Shown here one piece after another: positions 22,590 through 34,870 of a stretch of 64,000 bases of DNA. Position numbers and translations under genes: made by a program. Source of the DNA: Sarcophilus harrisii (lineage: Eukaryota; Chordata; Mammalia; Dasyuromorphia; Dasyuridae); contig NC_045429.1 of NCBI RefSeq assembly GCF_902635505.1, positions 132,242,804 through 132,306,803 on the forward strand, given 5' to 3'. The stretch's first letter is position 1. The number at the start of each line of letters is the position of its first letter. Under the pieces are notes generated by a model. It had not been told where the DNA came from, ran no database searches, and worked only from the letters and a program-made list of their open reading frames with translations.

Positions 22590-23230
22590 GAAGAAGAACC
22601 AGGAGAGAGCTAATTAGAAAAACCTAATGAGACGAAAGGATCTCCAAAAAAGGGGTTATCAACCTTATCAAATGCTACAAAAGGAGAAAGGATCAGAAGT
22701 GAGAAAAGACCATTACATTTGACAATCAATTTGCAGACTTAGTTAAATAAGAGTCAGAAGCCAGACTGCAGAATTTAGAAGAGATTGAGAGAACAAGAGG
22801 TACTAATTGCAGATGTCTTTTCCCAAGGAGTTTATCCATAAAAAAGGGAGAGGTATAGGACCAAAGTTAATGGGAATGGTAGAATCAAATGAAGATTTGG
22901 TTTTGTTTTCTAATTATGGGAGAAAAATAGGTGTGTTTATAGGTAGCAGCAGATTAAGGGAGATTGAAGATGAAAGAGTAAACATAATATAAGGAGGGGA
23001 AAATATGCTGAAAATGCCAAGAGGAAATGGGATCAAAGATCCAAATAGAACTGGTTTTAGCAGAGAGAAGGGCCACCTCTCCATTTAAGACAGGAGATAA
23101 TTAAAGAAAAACCTGAGTCAGGCTGAGAAAGTGGGGCAAGACATGTTATAGGAAGTTTGAGAAGAGACAAAAAAAGTTTGTAAACAGCTTCTGTGGGAGT
23201 GAGATAATGAATCAATTAATGAGGAATAGA
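22590..23230 (-). repeat. LINE-2 ORF2-region relic
   Basis: Reads as reversed L2: tatcaaatgctacaaaagga ga, then aaaagaccattacatttgac, the complement of the L2 segment that encodes the DLSAAFDTVDH region. Many changes. Confidence 0.6.
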
Positions 23231-24450
23231 ACAACAATGTATCAGCTTATCTTCTCATAACCCCTTTGGTGTTGGTTGTTCTCATTTTTGGTTATGCTTA
23301 TAACTTTGCAAAAGTAATTTGAATCTAAATTTATCTTATAATTTCATTAATGTCTTTTAAATTTATTAGAATCTCAAGATTCAATTTTGAAAAGGAACAT
23401 CTAATCCAACCACTACCCTTTCTCTACAGTTTTCAAGATGTTGAGTATGATACTCTGGAACTGTAAGTGATTCTCAGTTTTATAGCAATATCTGGAAAAT
23501 TCTAGTGTTAACAAAAGATGGGTCTTTGAAGCAATGAGTAGTTTGAGATTAGTAAAACCCGCTGTATTTTTCTAAATTGTTTTAACCTGATCAGTTTCTC
23601 TTCTTGAAAATAGGATCCATCTTACTATCTAAAAGTTAGGTTTATCTATGACATTCACATTGACAAACCAACTCAATGAGCTACATATGTAAAATCTGTC
23701 AGGAAACCATCCTAAGTGAAACAGCAAGGAAGCCTAAGGTAAAAATAGGGAGCAACATGTGCAGAACTCATTACTCACAATTACTACAATAACAATCATC
23801 TCTTCTGAAACCCTAATGTTTACGAGCCTACCAGCATTAGGAATAGCAAAGACTTTCTCTCTGTTCCAAGCCTCCAGATCTGCTTTCAAGTACCAGAGCC
23901 ATCACTGAAGGGACAAATAATTGTGAAATGGTGAGTGCACCTTCTTCATCACCACCAGTAACAACTGCCAACTAACTGCCATCAGGCAGACAGACACAAG
24001 ATTTCCACTCCAGACTACCAGTCCTGTTTCTATCCAGTCCTCACAACCATCAGCCCAGGAAGCAATGAACCAATGGCCAATCAAATACTACCAATGGGCA
24101 AGCAAACCAGCCTAGCCAAAGCAGTAAAGTACCCCAGTAGAGAGGACACAGCATGGACCAGGCAAGTCAAATAACTAACCCTGCTGAATCTCCCCAGACA
24201 CTTTGATAGAAGAAGGCACTAGTCCTCCATGAATTTCTGTGGAGATGCAGTCTGATAATTGCTCCTGTGAAAGATGCTACAGCCACAATTACAAAAGACT
24301 CAAAAAAGAAAGTTTTTGTCACTAAGGTCCTTATGCAGTCAAAATGTTCAGCATCAGAAATTAATAGGATTTTATTAGTATAAATGGCATTAAAGTAGAG
24401 GCATAAATAACCTATTTTGTCACTGAACCAAAGGATCATGGGACCTTTCC
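23231..24450. other. Intergenic stretch, no gene seen
   Basis: No exon-like or repeat pattern I can name. The open frames at 23902-24084 (minus) and 24167-24439 (minus) match nothing recognised. Confidence 0.35.
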
Positions 24451-24454
24451 ATTT

Positions 24455-24560
24455 GATTTATATATTTTTGTCTCCCTTATTAGAATGTGAACTTCTTTAG
24501 ATCAGGGACTGTCTTATATTCTATATATAGTAAGAGCTTAATAAACACTTGATGATATCT
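24455..24560 (+). repeat. LINE-2 3' end
   Basis: Contains tagaatgtgaacttctttag atcagggactg and agtaagagcttaataaacac. Confidence 0.7.
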
Positions 24561-25439
24561 CTTTTCGATCTGCTTTATTTTTTCAGGAAGAGGAATAACA
24601 CTGATCTCTTTCACAGTACTATGAATAAAACTGATCAGAATTTTTCAATTTTTAAGACCCAATACTCTTCATAAAACACTATTTGTAAATAGTAGTATTT
24701 GGAGACTCTTACCACCAATAAGAAAGCCTGATTTTGTTTTGTAATATCTTCTATAACACTGGCAAGCATCCTCTGAAAATTGTGCCATCCTGTTTTGTAC
24801 CTTACTTCATGCCAATACAAATACTCAGGAACTATTTAACACAATTATTTCTAAAAATCAAATATATTTTCATAATTTTAACGTATTCATGAGAGATGCA
24901 TCGTCTGGAGGTAGGCTTCAAGACTGCACTTTTTTCTGTAAAGGCAAATATATGACTTTTTAAATACCATAAATAGTGACCATAACAGGATCCTTTCCAC
25001 ATATAGCTCTTGTGTCAGCCCACATCTCCCTCCCAACACACAGTGTATTTAGATACACTGTGATGACTTTCTTAGCTCTTGTGTGCTCATTGTTCCTATC
25101 TAAGTACTCTGGGAGAAACCTCTTAATCTGACATCCCTTGTCCCCGAGAGTAGTCACACAATATCTTTCAAAGCACATAGGATCTCAAGGACCAAAATAT
25201 AAGCAACTTTGTTCAAAAGTCACCAAAAACAGATCTCACCTTTATAACTAATTTATAAATAGGAAGAAGAAATTGTGATTCAGATAATACTTGGGAAATT
25301 TCACAATGCTTCAAATGATACCAAGTTGTCCCTTACAGCCAAAACTCATCTTTTTTCATGACTCTACAAATCTACTAATTATGGAATATTTTAATTTAGG
25401 AAAAATCAAACATCAAGTTACTAAAAGTTAATTATAGCA

Positions 25440-25690
25440 ATAGCATGTACACAGTTGCTTTAAGGTTTAAAAAGTGTTTTACAAATAATTGTTTCTTTAT
25501 TATCCTCACCCACAACCTTGGGAGGCAGGTTGTACAATTATCTCATTTTTTAGATGAGAAGACTAAGACAGAAAGTAGTTAAGAGATTTGCCCAGTATCA
25601 CACTGTTAATGCCTGAGGCAGGAGTTGAACTTAGGACTTCCTGAATCCAGAACCAGGATTCCATCCATTGTGTCACCCTAGCTACCACTA
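25440..25690 (-). repeat. MIR/core-SINE
   Basis: Nearly full length in reverse: ctttattatcctcacccaca, ttagatgagaagactaagac, gttgaacttaggacttcctg, and the tRNA-like end at attgtgtcaccctagctacc. Confidence 0.8.
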
Positions 25691-26167
25691 GAAAGACAGA
25701 AAATGAATGTAAGAAACCAGACAAGTTATTTGTGTATGAGATGACTATATGTGAGAAGTGGCATAAAAGGTATCAGCAAAGACATGGATCACTAAAAATG
25801 GAGTTGGGTTGATAAAAGCTAAGAATGATAGTTGATTATGTCAAATGTTGAACATTTATATTTCTCAAATGACCAAAAAATACTGAAGGAAAGCATCCAA
25901 GAACTGAGTGGGCACATTTTGATGGATTTACACAAAGATGAGAAATGCCAATATGAAAAACATTAATAGGCTCCTATAAAAACCTCTAGGGTATGCTTTC
26001 CATTTGGGATGTACATCAGTACCAACAACTATATAGCAGAAGTGTATCCATTGAAATCACAGCTTTATCAAAGAAAATAAAAGTAAAATATGAAAATAGA
26101 AAACTCATTTGTCTGCAGACAAGAGACAATTGTAGTCTTCCAGGCAAGAGGAAGAAAGGGTTATCTC

Positions 26168-27203
26168 CTTTTTTTTTTTTTTAATAGCCTTTTATTTACA
26201 GGATATATACATGGGTAACTTTACAGCATTAACAATTGCCAAACCTCTTGTTCCAATTTTTCCCCTTTTTCCCCCCACCCCCTCCCCCAGATGGCAGGAT
26301 GACCAGTAGATGTTAAATATATTAAAATATAAATTAGGTACACAATAAGTATACATGACCAAACCGTTATTTTGCTGTACAAAAAGAATCGGACCCTGAA
26401 ATATTGTACGATTAGCCTGTGAAGGAAATCCAAAATGCAGGTGGGCAAAATTATAGGGATTGGGAATTCAATGTAATGGTTCTTAGTCATCTCCCAGAGT
26501 TCTTTCTCTGGACGTAGCTGGTTCAGTTCATTACTGCTCCATTGGAACTGATTTGGTTCATCTCATTGCTGAGGATGGCTAGGTCCATCAGAATTGGTCA
26601 TCATATAGTATTGTTGTTGAAGTATATAATGATCTCCTGGTCCTGCTCATTTCACTCAGCATCAGTTCGTGTAAGTCTCTCCAGGCCTTTCTGAAATCAT
26701 CCTGTTGGTCATTTCTTACAGAACAGTAATATTCCATAATATTCATATACCACAATTTATTCAGCCATTCTCCAATTGATGGGCATCCACTCAGTTTCCA
26801 GTTTCTTGCCACTACAAAGAGGGCTGCCATAAACATTCATGCACATACAGGTCCCTTTCCCTTCTTTATGATCTCTTTGGGATATAAACCCAGTAGTAAA
26901 ACTGCTGGATCAAAGGGTATGCACAGTTTGATAACTTTTTGGGCATAGTTCCAAATTGCTCTCCAGAATGGTTGGATGTATTCACAATTCCGCCAACAAT
27001 GTATTAGTGTCCCTGTTTTCCCACATCCCCTCCAACATTCCACGTTATCTTTCCCTGTCATTCTAGCCAATCTGACAGGTGTGTAGTGGTATCTCAGAGT
27101 TGTCTTAATTTGCATTTCTCTGATTAATAATGACTTGGAGCATCTTTTCATATGGCTAGAAATAGAATTGTCTGTTCATATCCTTTGACCATTTATCAAC
27201 TGG
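26168..27203 (-). mobile_element. 5'-truncated LINE-1, ORF2 C-terminus plus 3' UTR
   Basis: The plus strand begins with poly-T and cttttatttacaggatatat. The minus strand encodes ORF2 C-terminal segments, including the cysteine/histidine region [20 protein letters not shown] (27151-26837) and MFMAALFVVARNWKLSGCPS (26836-26588). A frame change separates them. The 5' break is near 27203; I could not define a target duplication. Confidence 0.85.
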
Positions 27204-27394
27204 TGTCTACTCCTTTCTATTCATTCTTTTGCTTTCAAATATATCTAGATTTTCCCCATCCTTTAAAAACTTGCTTGACTCTACCAGGCCATCAAGGTTA
27301 TGCTTTATATTTCATACTTTTCACAGCCAAATGCCTAGGAAAAAAAGCTGCCTTATAATTACTGCTTCCACTTTCTAACCTCCCATTCATTTCT

Positions 27395-27690
27395 CAAAAC
27401 ATTGCAAATCTAGCTTCTGACCTCATCACTCAAATGAAACTTCTCCCTCAGAGGTTACTGATGATCTTATTTACCAAATCCAAATGTCTTTTCTCAGTCC
27501 TCATTCATCTTGACTTCTCCAATTAATACTAATCAAGACCTGTTCCTTACAGATGCTTCCTTTTCTTTGGATTTTTGTGATATTGCTGTCCTGGTTCTGC
27601 TCTTACTTGTCTGATCACTGCTTTTCTGCTTCCTTTCCTAGATCATTCTCACCTGCAATATGGAGTGTAATGTCCTTGAGCTCTAATGAG
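27395..27690 (+). repeat. LINE-2 reverse-transcriptase region relic
   Basis: A frame reads ILLSWFCSYLSDHCFSASF, matching the L2 motif SWFxSYLSDRxFxVSF. Upstream shows catccaaatgtcttttctca-like L2 sequence. Coding capacity is lost. Confidence 0.7.
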
Positions 27691-29084
27691 TTCATCAATA
27701 CATTACTATACATTAGGAATGTATTAGGAATGTATTATTCCAACATAGGGCTCACTAATTCAGAGAAGGAAATGTTTATTGTTTCCCCGAAACTGTTTTG
27801 TTTTCAGTTCCTTGACTCTGTATACTCTGGGCAAGTCATTTTATCTCTCATTACCCAAGGCAATTCTCTAAAACTATAAATTGCCTTCCTCCTGGATATC
27901 CCTAAGTTGTGAAATAACAGGTCCAGCCCCTAATTGTTTATATTTATGTGCTTTCCCCCACTAGTAGTACACGCAGTAGAGAACAATATACATAGTACAC
28001 ATTTGAGTAATAACTCTTACCTTCCCTCTCATAGTGTCTATAACAGAGATCAGCAGAATAAATACCCAAGATTGTAAATGTTGGCTGGATGCAGGAGTGT
28101 TGTGAGGTTCAAAATATACTTCTGTTTCTCTGAAGTATATTTATATATCAATACAGAGGTGTGCCAGTAAATGTTTAACAAATAGCCTTCCATTTGGGAG
28201 AAATGTGTATGTACATACTTTTAAGTTTAACCTGCATTATTAACACTTTCTTAAAAGTCCAGACAATCAGCAAAACAATAAAATTAAGTAATTGCTGATT
28301 TCTGAAGAGTAAATGCTCACATTGAAAATTTAACAATTGCTCTCCCAAGTCACTTAGAGCTAGCTTCTGCACACCTAAAACTGCATGATTATTATTAGAC
28401 TCCACAAATTGAGGTTTTGTGCTAGGGGAAAAAACTCCTTCTTGTTGTATTGTATATATTTCATAGATGCAAAGGAGAAAAAAAAACACTGAATATTCAG
28501 CACTGGTAACCCTTTTTGGGTTTCAAAGATAAAAGCAAAAAAATAAACATGTAGACTCAAATGCAATCATACAAAATTGGATATCTTATAACTACAGTGT
28601 GGAGAGAATATTAGTTATTACCCAGAACTACTCTTTCCAACTGTCTCTGTTACCAGAAAGAGGAACATTTATAAATACATAAAGGAAGGGCAGCTGAGTA
28701 ACTGCATCATAGAAGGAGTTTCAAAACAGCTCTAGCTCACTCATTCCTGAAAACATTCACTTATTCTCAGATCCTTTGGCTAGACCACTTCAAATTTTAA
28801 GATTTGTAAAGCATTAGGTGTTAATTTCCCTTATAGGAAACTTCCATCAATTGGCTGTTACATTTTAATTTATTTTTAAAAAATTAATATGTTAAAAAAA
28901 AAACTCTTAGGAACACTGTAACCTCTCCAAGTTTCTCATGGTCTCAATCTTAGTTATGTTCTGACTAGAAAGAATCTGAGCCCTGACTTCTAGAAGAATG
29001 AATCTCTGTAGCATTTTTTTTATCAAGAGGAAATTATTCAGTATAGCTTTAAAAGGACGTGCAAAAAATCACACATGCAAAAAC

Positions 29085-29186
29085 TATCTGTGCAACTATG
29101 TTATAATAGCATTATAGATAATTTTCCCAAATTGGAAATAACCTAAATGTTCAATAAAAAGAAAAGGGGTTAAATAAATTGTGGAA
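29085..29186 (+). repeat. Mammal-wide L1 ORF2 3' relic, left half
   Basis: Contains cccaaattggaaataaccta aatg and ggttaaataaattgtgga, the ORF2 C-terminal part of old L1. The right half resumes after the 7SL insertion at about 29531-29620. Confidence 0.6.
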
Positions 29187-29463
29187 TTTAAGTCTGGTGG
29201 CACACACCTATAATCTCAGCTAATTAATAAATGGAAACTAATAGATCTCTTGAGTTCAGGAGTTTTAAGCAGCAGTGATTAATGCCTCCTGGATAGCCAT
29301 AAATTTGGCATGAATATAGTGCGCTCCAGGGGAGGGGAGATCAACAAGTTGCTTAAGGTAGCAACTGGTCCAGGGTAGAAACAGAAAAGGTCAACACTTC
29401 TATGCCAATCAGAGTGAGATCAAATCTTCCCACCTGGGGAAGAGAGGACGACTGGCCTTAAAG
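29187..29463 (+). pseudogene. 7SL (SRP) RNA retropseudogene, near full length
   Basis: The order of 7SL RNA is followed from end to end: tctggtggcacacacctata (Alu domain), ctcttgagttcaggagtttt, ggcatgaatatagtg, ggggagatcaacaagttgct taaggtagc, ggtccagggtagaaacagaa aaggtcaacac, then the closing 3' strand. The central S domain is present, so this is a copy of 7SL itself and not a trimmed Alu-type SINE. A GACA-rich tail follows. Flanks carry 15-base duplications aaataaattgYRgaa at 29172-29186 and 29516-29530 (two differences), indicating L1-mediated insertion. Confidence 0.85.
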
Positions 29464-29515
29464 AGATAGACAGACAGACAGACAGACAGATGGATAGAAA
29501 AGCAAAGAAACAGAT
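29464..29515. repeat. (GACA)n tail of the 7SL copy
   Basis: gatagacagacagacagaca then A-rich sequence, placed between the 7SL copy and its right target duplication; probably an A-rich tail altered into a microsatellite. Confidence 0.7.
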
Positions 29516-29530
29516 AAATAAATTGCAGAA

Positions 29531-29700
29531 CATTAATAAAATATAATACATTACTATAATGCAGTTGAAACCAACAAGTATGAGGGGAAAAATCTAGAAA
29601 AAAGTTTATGAAATAATGTAAAAAAAAGACAGAATCAGAGTAACAGACCACACAAGGACTGATTCTTGAAGAAGAAAAATGAATGAAAAAGAATTGACAA
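29531..29700 (+). repeat. Mammal-wide L1 ORF2 3' relic, right half
   Basis: Continues the L1 interrupted at 29186: acattactataatgcagttg aaacc and gaaaaaagtttatgaaataa resemble the region after the ORF2 tryptophan/tyrosine motif. Confidence 0.5.
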
Positions 29701-30189
29701 AAAAATCCCAAGGGGGGAACTAAAAAAGAATGACTGAAAAATTGTTTAAAGATGTTTTATTTTTTGAGATTATAGTCACGAATTAAGCTTAGGTGATTGT
29801 GAAACCGCTCAACATCAAATTGTTAGTAAAATATTTAATTTTAAAATGTCCAGTGAAGAGTACCTAAAGTTTAATTCTCTCCCCAGGAATAAGGGGGAAA
29901 TGCCAGAAAGCTATATTTTAAAATGCTAGCACTGTAACTTATGAAATGATTATTAGCACAATCAAACTCAGTATGAACTATTGTAGGCTAGTTTTAAAAA
30001 TCTTAGCCTACCATCACTCCAGTCATTTGAAAAAATAATCTCAGCATTTGAAACACTTAAGTCTTCTGTGGAACCCAAACCTTTCCTTTAGGCTGTTGTA
30101 AATCACACAGATTACTCCAAATCCAGCATTTTTTTTACTATGTGAGAATTTGTCTCAAGATGCACAAAACAAAGGCAAGTGGGACAGAA

Positions 30190-30300
30190 AATGTGGTCAG
30201 AAGCTCATAGATTTTGGAGTAGAAGAAACCCTAGTTTGTATTCAATCCTTCTTATTTCACAGATGAGGAAATTCCATTTCCTATTAGGTAATATACTATG
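30190..30300 (-). repeat. MIR/core-SINE fragment
   Basis: Contains ttatttcacagatgaggaaa ttcc after agattttggagtagaagaaacc, a reversed MIR. Confidence 0.5.
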
Positions 30301-30714
30301 TTTCCAAATGCAATTTACCAAAAAGGCTATTCCTTCTGCCTAGCTCTGTGGGAACCTGCTTACTAGTAAAAGGGGCTTCCCAGGAAACAGTTTATTGTAC
30401 TTATGCAGAATTAACTTTGGGTTATCCCAGGCAACTGGCCTGGACTTTGGTATCAGTTTCTCCATTTATAAAATGAAAGAATTGCACTGGATGATAGCTC
30501 AGCTTTCTTTCATGATCCCATGGTGCTACACCATATCTGGGACTCCCTCTACTCTGAAGACTAAGTGTGGAAGCTAAAGATCTTACACTTGAACCCCAAC
30601 TCCCCCACCAACCTCTCCAGTCAGCCCTAGTACTTAAAATACAATACATAGACTAGAGATTTTTTTGGTAACTTAAAACTGAAAATTGAAAAAGGAGACA
30701 GTTTGGTATGTTAA

Positions 30715-30850
30715 TCAATCAGCATTTATCGAAATCCTACTAAGTACTAAGCTCTGTACTAGGTACTGGTAAAAACAAAAACAAAAACACCAGTCTTTTC
30801 TTATTTTTTTCCTACCCAAATAGCTTACATTCTATTGGAACAAGGGCTTT
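30715..30850 (-). repeat. LINE-2 3' end
   Basis: Reversed L2: aatcagcatttatcgaaatc ctactaagtac, interrupted by (AAAAAC)n, then agcttacattctattgg. Confidence 0.7.
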
Positions 30851-31674
30851 AAAGTTAAATGATCTAGAAGATCCTGGCTGTATTATTTACTGTGTGACTT
30901 TGACTTGTCATTTGACCTCAAAGGACTTTTGTTTCCTCATCTATAATAAGAAAGAATGAAGCAATGCTTTTGATAGATAGACTGCTAGACCTGGAGAAAA
31001 GAAGAGACCTTGCTCCAGCTCTTAGGACACCCCAATTTATAGTAGGGGCCTTCTAGATATCATTATACATTATCATGTAGTGTCTATTGTGATCCATTAG
31101 TTTTCATATATTATAATAAGATCATATAAATTTGTAAACCTGTATAAATGAAATGGTACAAAATCTAGTGTAAGGAGAAAAGTATGATCAAGGAGATCAA
31201 GGAGAATTAGGTTCAAGTCCCAGACTAATTATTGGCAAAGTAAACTAGTTCTCCTGTTTCTCAGAACCTCAGGTCAATCAATGATCTGCAAAATAGATTT
31301 GATAATAATACTTACTATAAGAGATAGCCTATAGTTATAGATAAAATACTCATGAAATTGGTCTACTAAGGTGTGGATAATGTTTTATTTTCTCACAGCT
31401 AACAGATGCCAATTCAAGCTTTATTCATTTATTTGGGGGGGATAGAACAGGAAAGGTCAGAGGGAAGATCCATTAAGAAATGGATCCTGTCCTTGAGTAT
31501 GATTTTTTTTTAATCTGATATGAAGCCTCTGCTGGATTCAATTATGGAAGCCAACTGTTAAATTTTCAGGGTGACACAGTTGTCTTGGCATGGTGGAGAA
31601 AGTTGAGTGTCAGAAAAGGAGTTGGAAGGGAATTCATTAACAATTAAATTTTTTAAATTTGAGAAATTATATGC

Positions 31675-31800
31675 TATGAGGTTTGTAAATATGTGTACAC
31701 ATATATGCATGTGTGTATAGACATACATGCATACAAACATGCATACATACATGCAAACAAACATACAAACATATACATACATGTATGTATAGAAATATGG
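31675..31800. repeat. (CATA/CAAA)n complex microsatellite
   Basis: Alternating tetranucleotides such as atacatgcatacaaacatgc, imperfect over about 120 bases. Confidence 0.85.
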
Positions 31801-31859
31801 GAAATTCACTTTGGATCAGCGTTTGGTAGCATAATTTCTAGTTTCAGAAAGCCTGAATT

Positions 31860-32145
31860 TTCCTCCTGATTCTGCTTCTGACTCTTCAGACTTCTCCATC
31901 ATTTCTGCCCTGGTCAAGATCTCCCTACCTGGTGGCTTCTTCTCTTTTTGTGTGTTCTCTCAGAGTCTCCACTGAAAGACAGTTCTAGCCTCCTACCTTA
32001 TGGCTCTCTTTTGTGTTATCTTGGCTCATTAGAGTATAAACTCCTTGAGGGAAGAGACTATTTTTCCTTTTGCTTATATTTATATTCCAGATGATTATCA
32101 CAGTGCCTGGCAAATAGTGAATATTTAATAAGCACTTGATTTCAG
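31860..32145 (+). repeat. LINE-2 3' end
   Basis: Contains tagagtataaactccttgag ggaagagact and cacagtgcctggcaaatagt then ttaataagcacttga. Confidence 0.8.
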
Positions 32146-32289
32146 TCAAAATCCCGACTCTTCCATTTATTAAGTTTATAGCCTAGAACAAATAACTAAT
32201 CTGGGACTGTTTTTTTCATTTATTAGTTGGAATGATTACCTACATCATAAGTTTATTTTGAGGAAAGTATTTTGTATACTCTACAAGGA

Positions 32290-32440
32290 CAAGTTAATCT
32301 GTCTGCCTCAGTTTACTCAACTGTAAAATGGGGATACCAACCTCCCAGAATTGTTGTGATGCTAAAATGAGACAATATTTGTAAAAGTGTTTGAAGAAAT
32401 ATTTGGCACATAATAGAAGCTTAATAAATACATGTTCCCC
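32290..32440 (+). repeat. MIR/core-SINE 3' half
   Basis: Contains gcctcagtttactcaactgt aaaatgggg and gcacataatagaagcttaat aaat. Confidence 0.75.
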
Positions 32441-33194
32441 TCTTCTCGTTACATGAGTAAGCCATTATTAGGCAATAATTTCCTAGAAAACTACAGAAAT
32501 CTTTGTTATAAACCAAACTGTATTTTAAATGTAAGGAAGTTCCCTACTCCAAGAAATTCTATAATGAATCCTTCTACAAAACAAAATATAAACTAATACT
32601 AGCTCTTTTATAATTCCTGACCTTCAAATGTAGCTTTCTCAAAGTAATGTATACCTATAATTTTTAAAGTTATCTTTATTATAGGTAAATACATTCTGAA
32701 TAATAATAATAGAGATACCAAAGAATGCAAAATGGAATATTCTTATTAGACAAAAAAAACTGTTTTCCAGATTTATACTCTTTTTTTAAAGGAAGGAAGA
32801 AAATAAGTATTTATCAAGAGCTTAATATATAGCAGTCTTATGCTATTTTTTAAAATATGTAAAAAATAATAATTCATAGTTTATTTTATAATGTTTCTGC
32901 CCAGCTCCCTATCCTTACTTTGTGTCAGCTTTTATAATTGTAACCATGCCTCTAGCTCCCATTAAATGCCATTGTTTTTGTTATTTAAAAAGTGATTTTG
33001 ATAAACTCTGATAAATTTAGATGTTTTAATAAATTTGTATATTTTTGCAAACAATTTCCTTATCAAAAATTTAAAGAAATAATAAATTGTGTATGCTTCC
33101 AATCTTGCCTTCTTACCCTTTTGATAAACTAATGGTCTAAAATACATTACTATTAGAAATTGCATCAATATCCTGTATTTTCCAAAAAAGGAAC

Positions 33195-33375
33195 TCATAG
33201 CATCATACATTTAGAGCTGGAAGGGACCTCAAAGCCCATCTGCTCCAACACTCTCATTTTATATAGGAACTCAGGAACTAAGACCTGAGAAAGTTAAATG
33301 ATATGGATAGTCAGATATTAAGAAGGCAAAAGTAGGATTTGAATCCAAGTCTCCTGCAAAGATTGTTTATGCCTT
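33195..33375 (-). repeat. MIR/core-SINE
   Basis: Contains tagagctggaagggacctca aagcccatc then gatttgaatccaagtctcct. Confidence 0.8.
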
Positions 33376-33514
33376 TTCACTTTCAGTGCTAACTTTGTCT
33401 TGTGGTAAAATACAACAAAACAAAACAGTATGAGTAAAAAATGAAGCACTTAAGTAAAAGTTTTAATCATCTTTGATTTTCCCTTTTGTAGCAGTGGTAA
33501 AAGATAATTCTTTT

Positions 33515-34870
33515 GTGGTCAAAGGATATGAACAAGACAATTTTCAGATAAAAAAATTGAAACTATTTCTAGTCATATGAAAAGGTGCTCCAAATCATTA
33601 TTAGAGAAATGCAAATTAAGACACAACCCTGAGAAAACCCTACACACCTCTCAGATTGGCTAAAATGACAGGAAAAGATAATGATGAATATTGGAGGGGA
33701 TGTGGAAAAACTGGGACACTGATGCATTGGTGGTGGAGTTGTGAACAGATCAAACTGGACTACTGATTCATTTTTGGTGAAGTTGTGAATGGATCTAACC
33801 ATTCTGGAGAGCAATTTGGAACTATACTCAAAAAGTTATCAAACTGTGCATATCTGCCTCGGCCCTCGAGGCAGAGTGTGTGGACCCTGGAAGAAAAGAG
33901 ATAAGGGCAAGAGAGAGGGCAAAATGGAGGCAAGACAAATCCATCTGATCAAGCCTCATTTTAATAGGTGCAATAGTACAGATATATAAAGCAGTAGAAA
34001 AGAAGGCAGGGTTATTCAAACACAGTACAGGGTGAGGGTCCTAGACAAAGGGTTGGTATCCTGCCCAAGGATGAGCTGCTCAGATGTTTCTGGTGGCAGG
34101 AAGCTCTATGATGTGATTAGGGGATGCCTAGATATCTGCCTATTCAAAGTTAGGATGTGATTAGGAGATTTCCTATTCAGGAAGTCTTTGGTATGATGTG
34201 ATTAGGAGATTCAACCTATTCAAGGTTGGCCTTATGTGGCTGTAAATTAGTGTCGGCTCCCCACACATATCCTTTGATCCAGCAGTGTTACAACTGGGCT
34301 TATATTCCAAAGAGATATTAAAGAAAGGAAAGAAACCTGTATATGCAAAAATGTTTGTGGCAGCCCTCTTTGTAGTGGCTAGAAACTGGAAAATGAATGG
34401 ATGCCCATCAATTGGAGAATGGTTGGGTAAATTGTGGTATATGAATGTTATGGAATATTATTCTTCTGTAAGAAATGACCAGCAGGATGAATACAGAGAG
34501 TCTTGGAGAGACTTACATGAAATGATGCTAAGTGAAATGAGCAGAACCAGGAGATCATTATATTCTTCAACAACAATACTGTATGAGGATCAATTCTGAT
34601 GGAAGTGGCAATCTTCAACAATGAGACGATCCAAATCAGGTCCAATTGATCAGTAATGAACAGAGCCAGCTACACCCAGTGAAAGAACATTGGGAAATGA
34701 GTATGGATAACAACAAAGCATTTCCATTCTTTCTGTTATTTTTGTTTTTCTTCTCAGGTTATTTTTACCTTCTTTCTAAATCTGATTTTTCTTATGCAGC
34801 TAGATAATTATATAAATATGTATATATATTTATATATATTGTATTTAACATATACTTTAACATAAAAAGA
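33515..34870 (+). mobile_element. LINE-1 3' part, split by a solo LTR
   Basis: Left part 33515-33854 corresponds to the ORF2 segment reading ...[10 protein letters not shown]-like and an altered zinc-knuckle region. The right part resumes at 34266 and gives MFVAALFVVARNWKMNGCPS at about 34345, then LWYMNVMEYY and [14 protein letters not shown]. The 3' UTR differs from the copies at 41 and 46 kb, so it is another subfamily. It ends in AT-rich sequence near 34870. A small extra duplication lies near 33730-33800. Confidence 0.8.
33855..34265 (-). repeat. Solo LTR, class II-like endogenous retrovirus
   Basis: The 411-bp element begins TGTGGGGAGCCG and ends GAGGCA on the minus strand and is flanked by exact 6-base duplications catatc (33849-33854 and 34266-34271). 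TG...CA ends, 6-base duplication and the GGGAGCCG start suit a class II (ERVK-like) LTR. It lies inside a LINE-1. It is a solo fossil with no viral genes; exact flanks suggest it is younger than its host LINE-1. Confidence 0.8.

Noticed and set aside
29191-29240. Alu-like opening suggesting a primate Alu
   Set aside because: The S domain of 7SL follows, and the surrounding repeats are marsupial, so a 7SL pseudogene is the better call.
31558-31809. Tyrosine/valine/cysteine-rich minus frame
   Set aside because: Translation of a CATA-type microsatellite.
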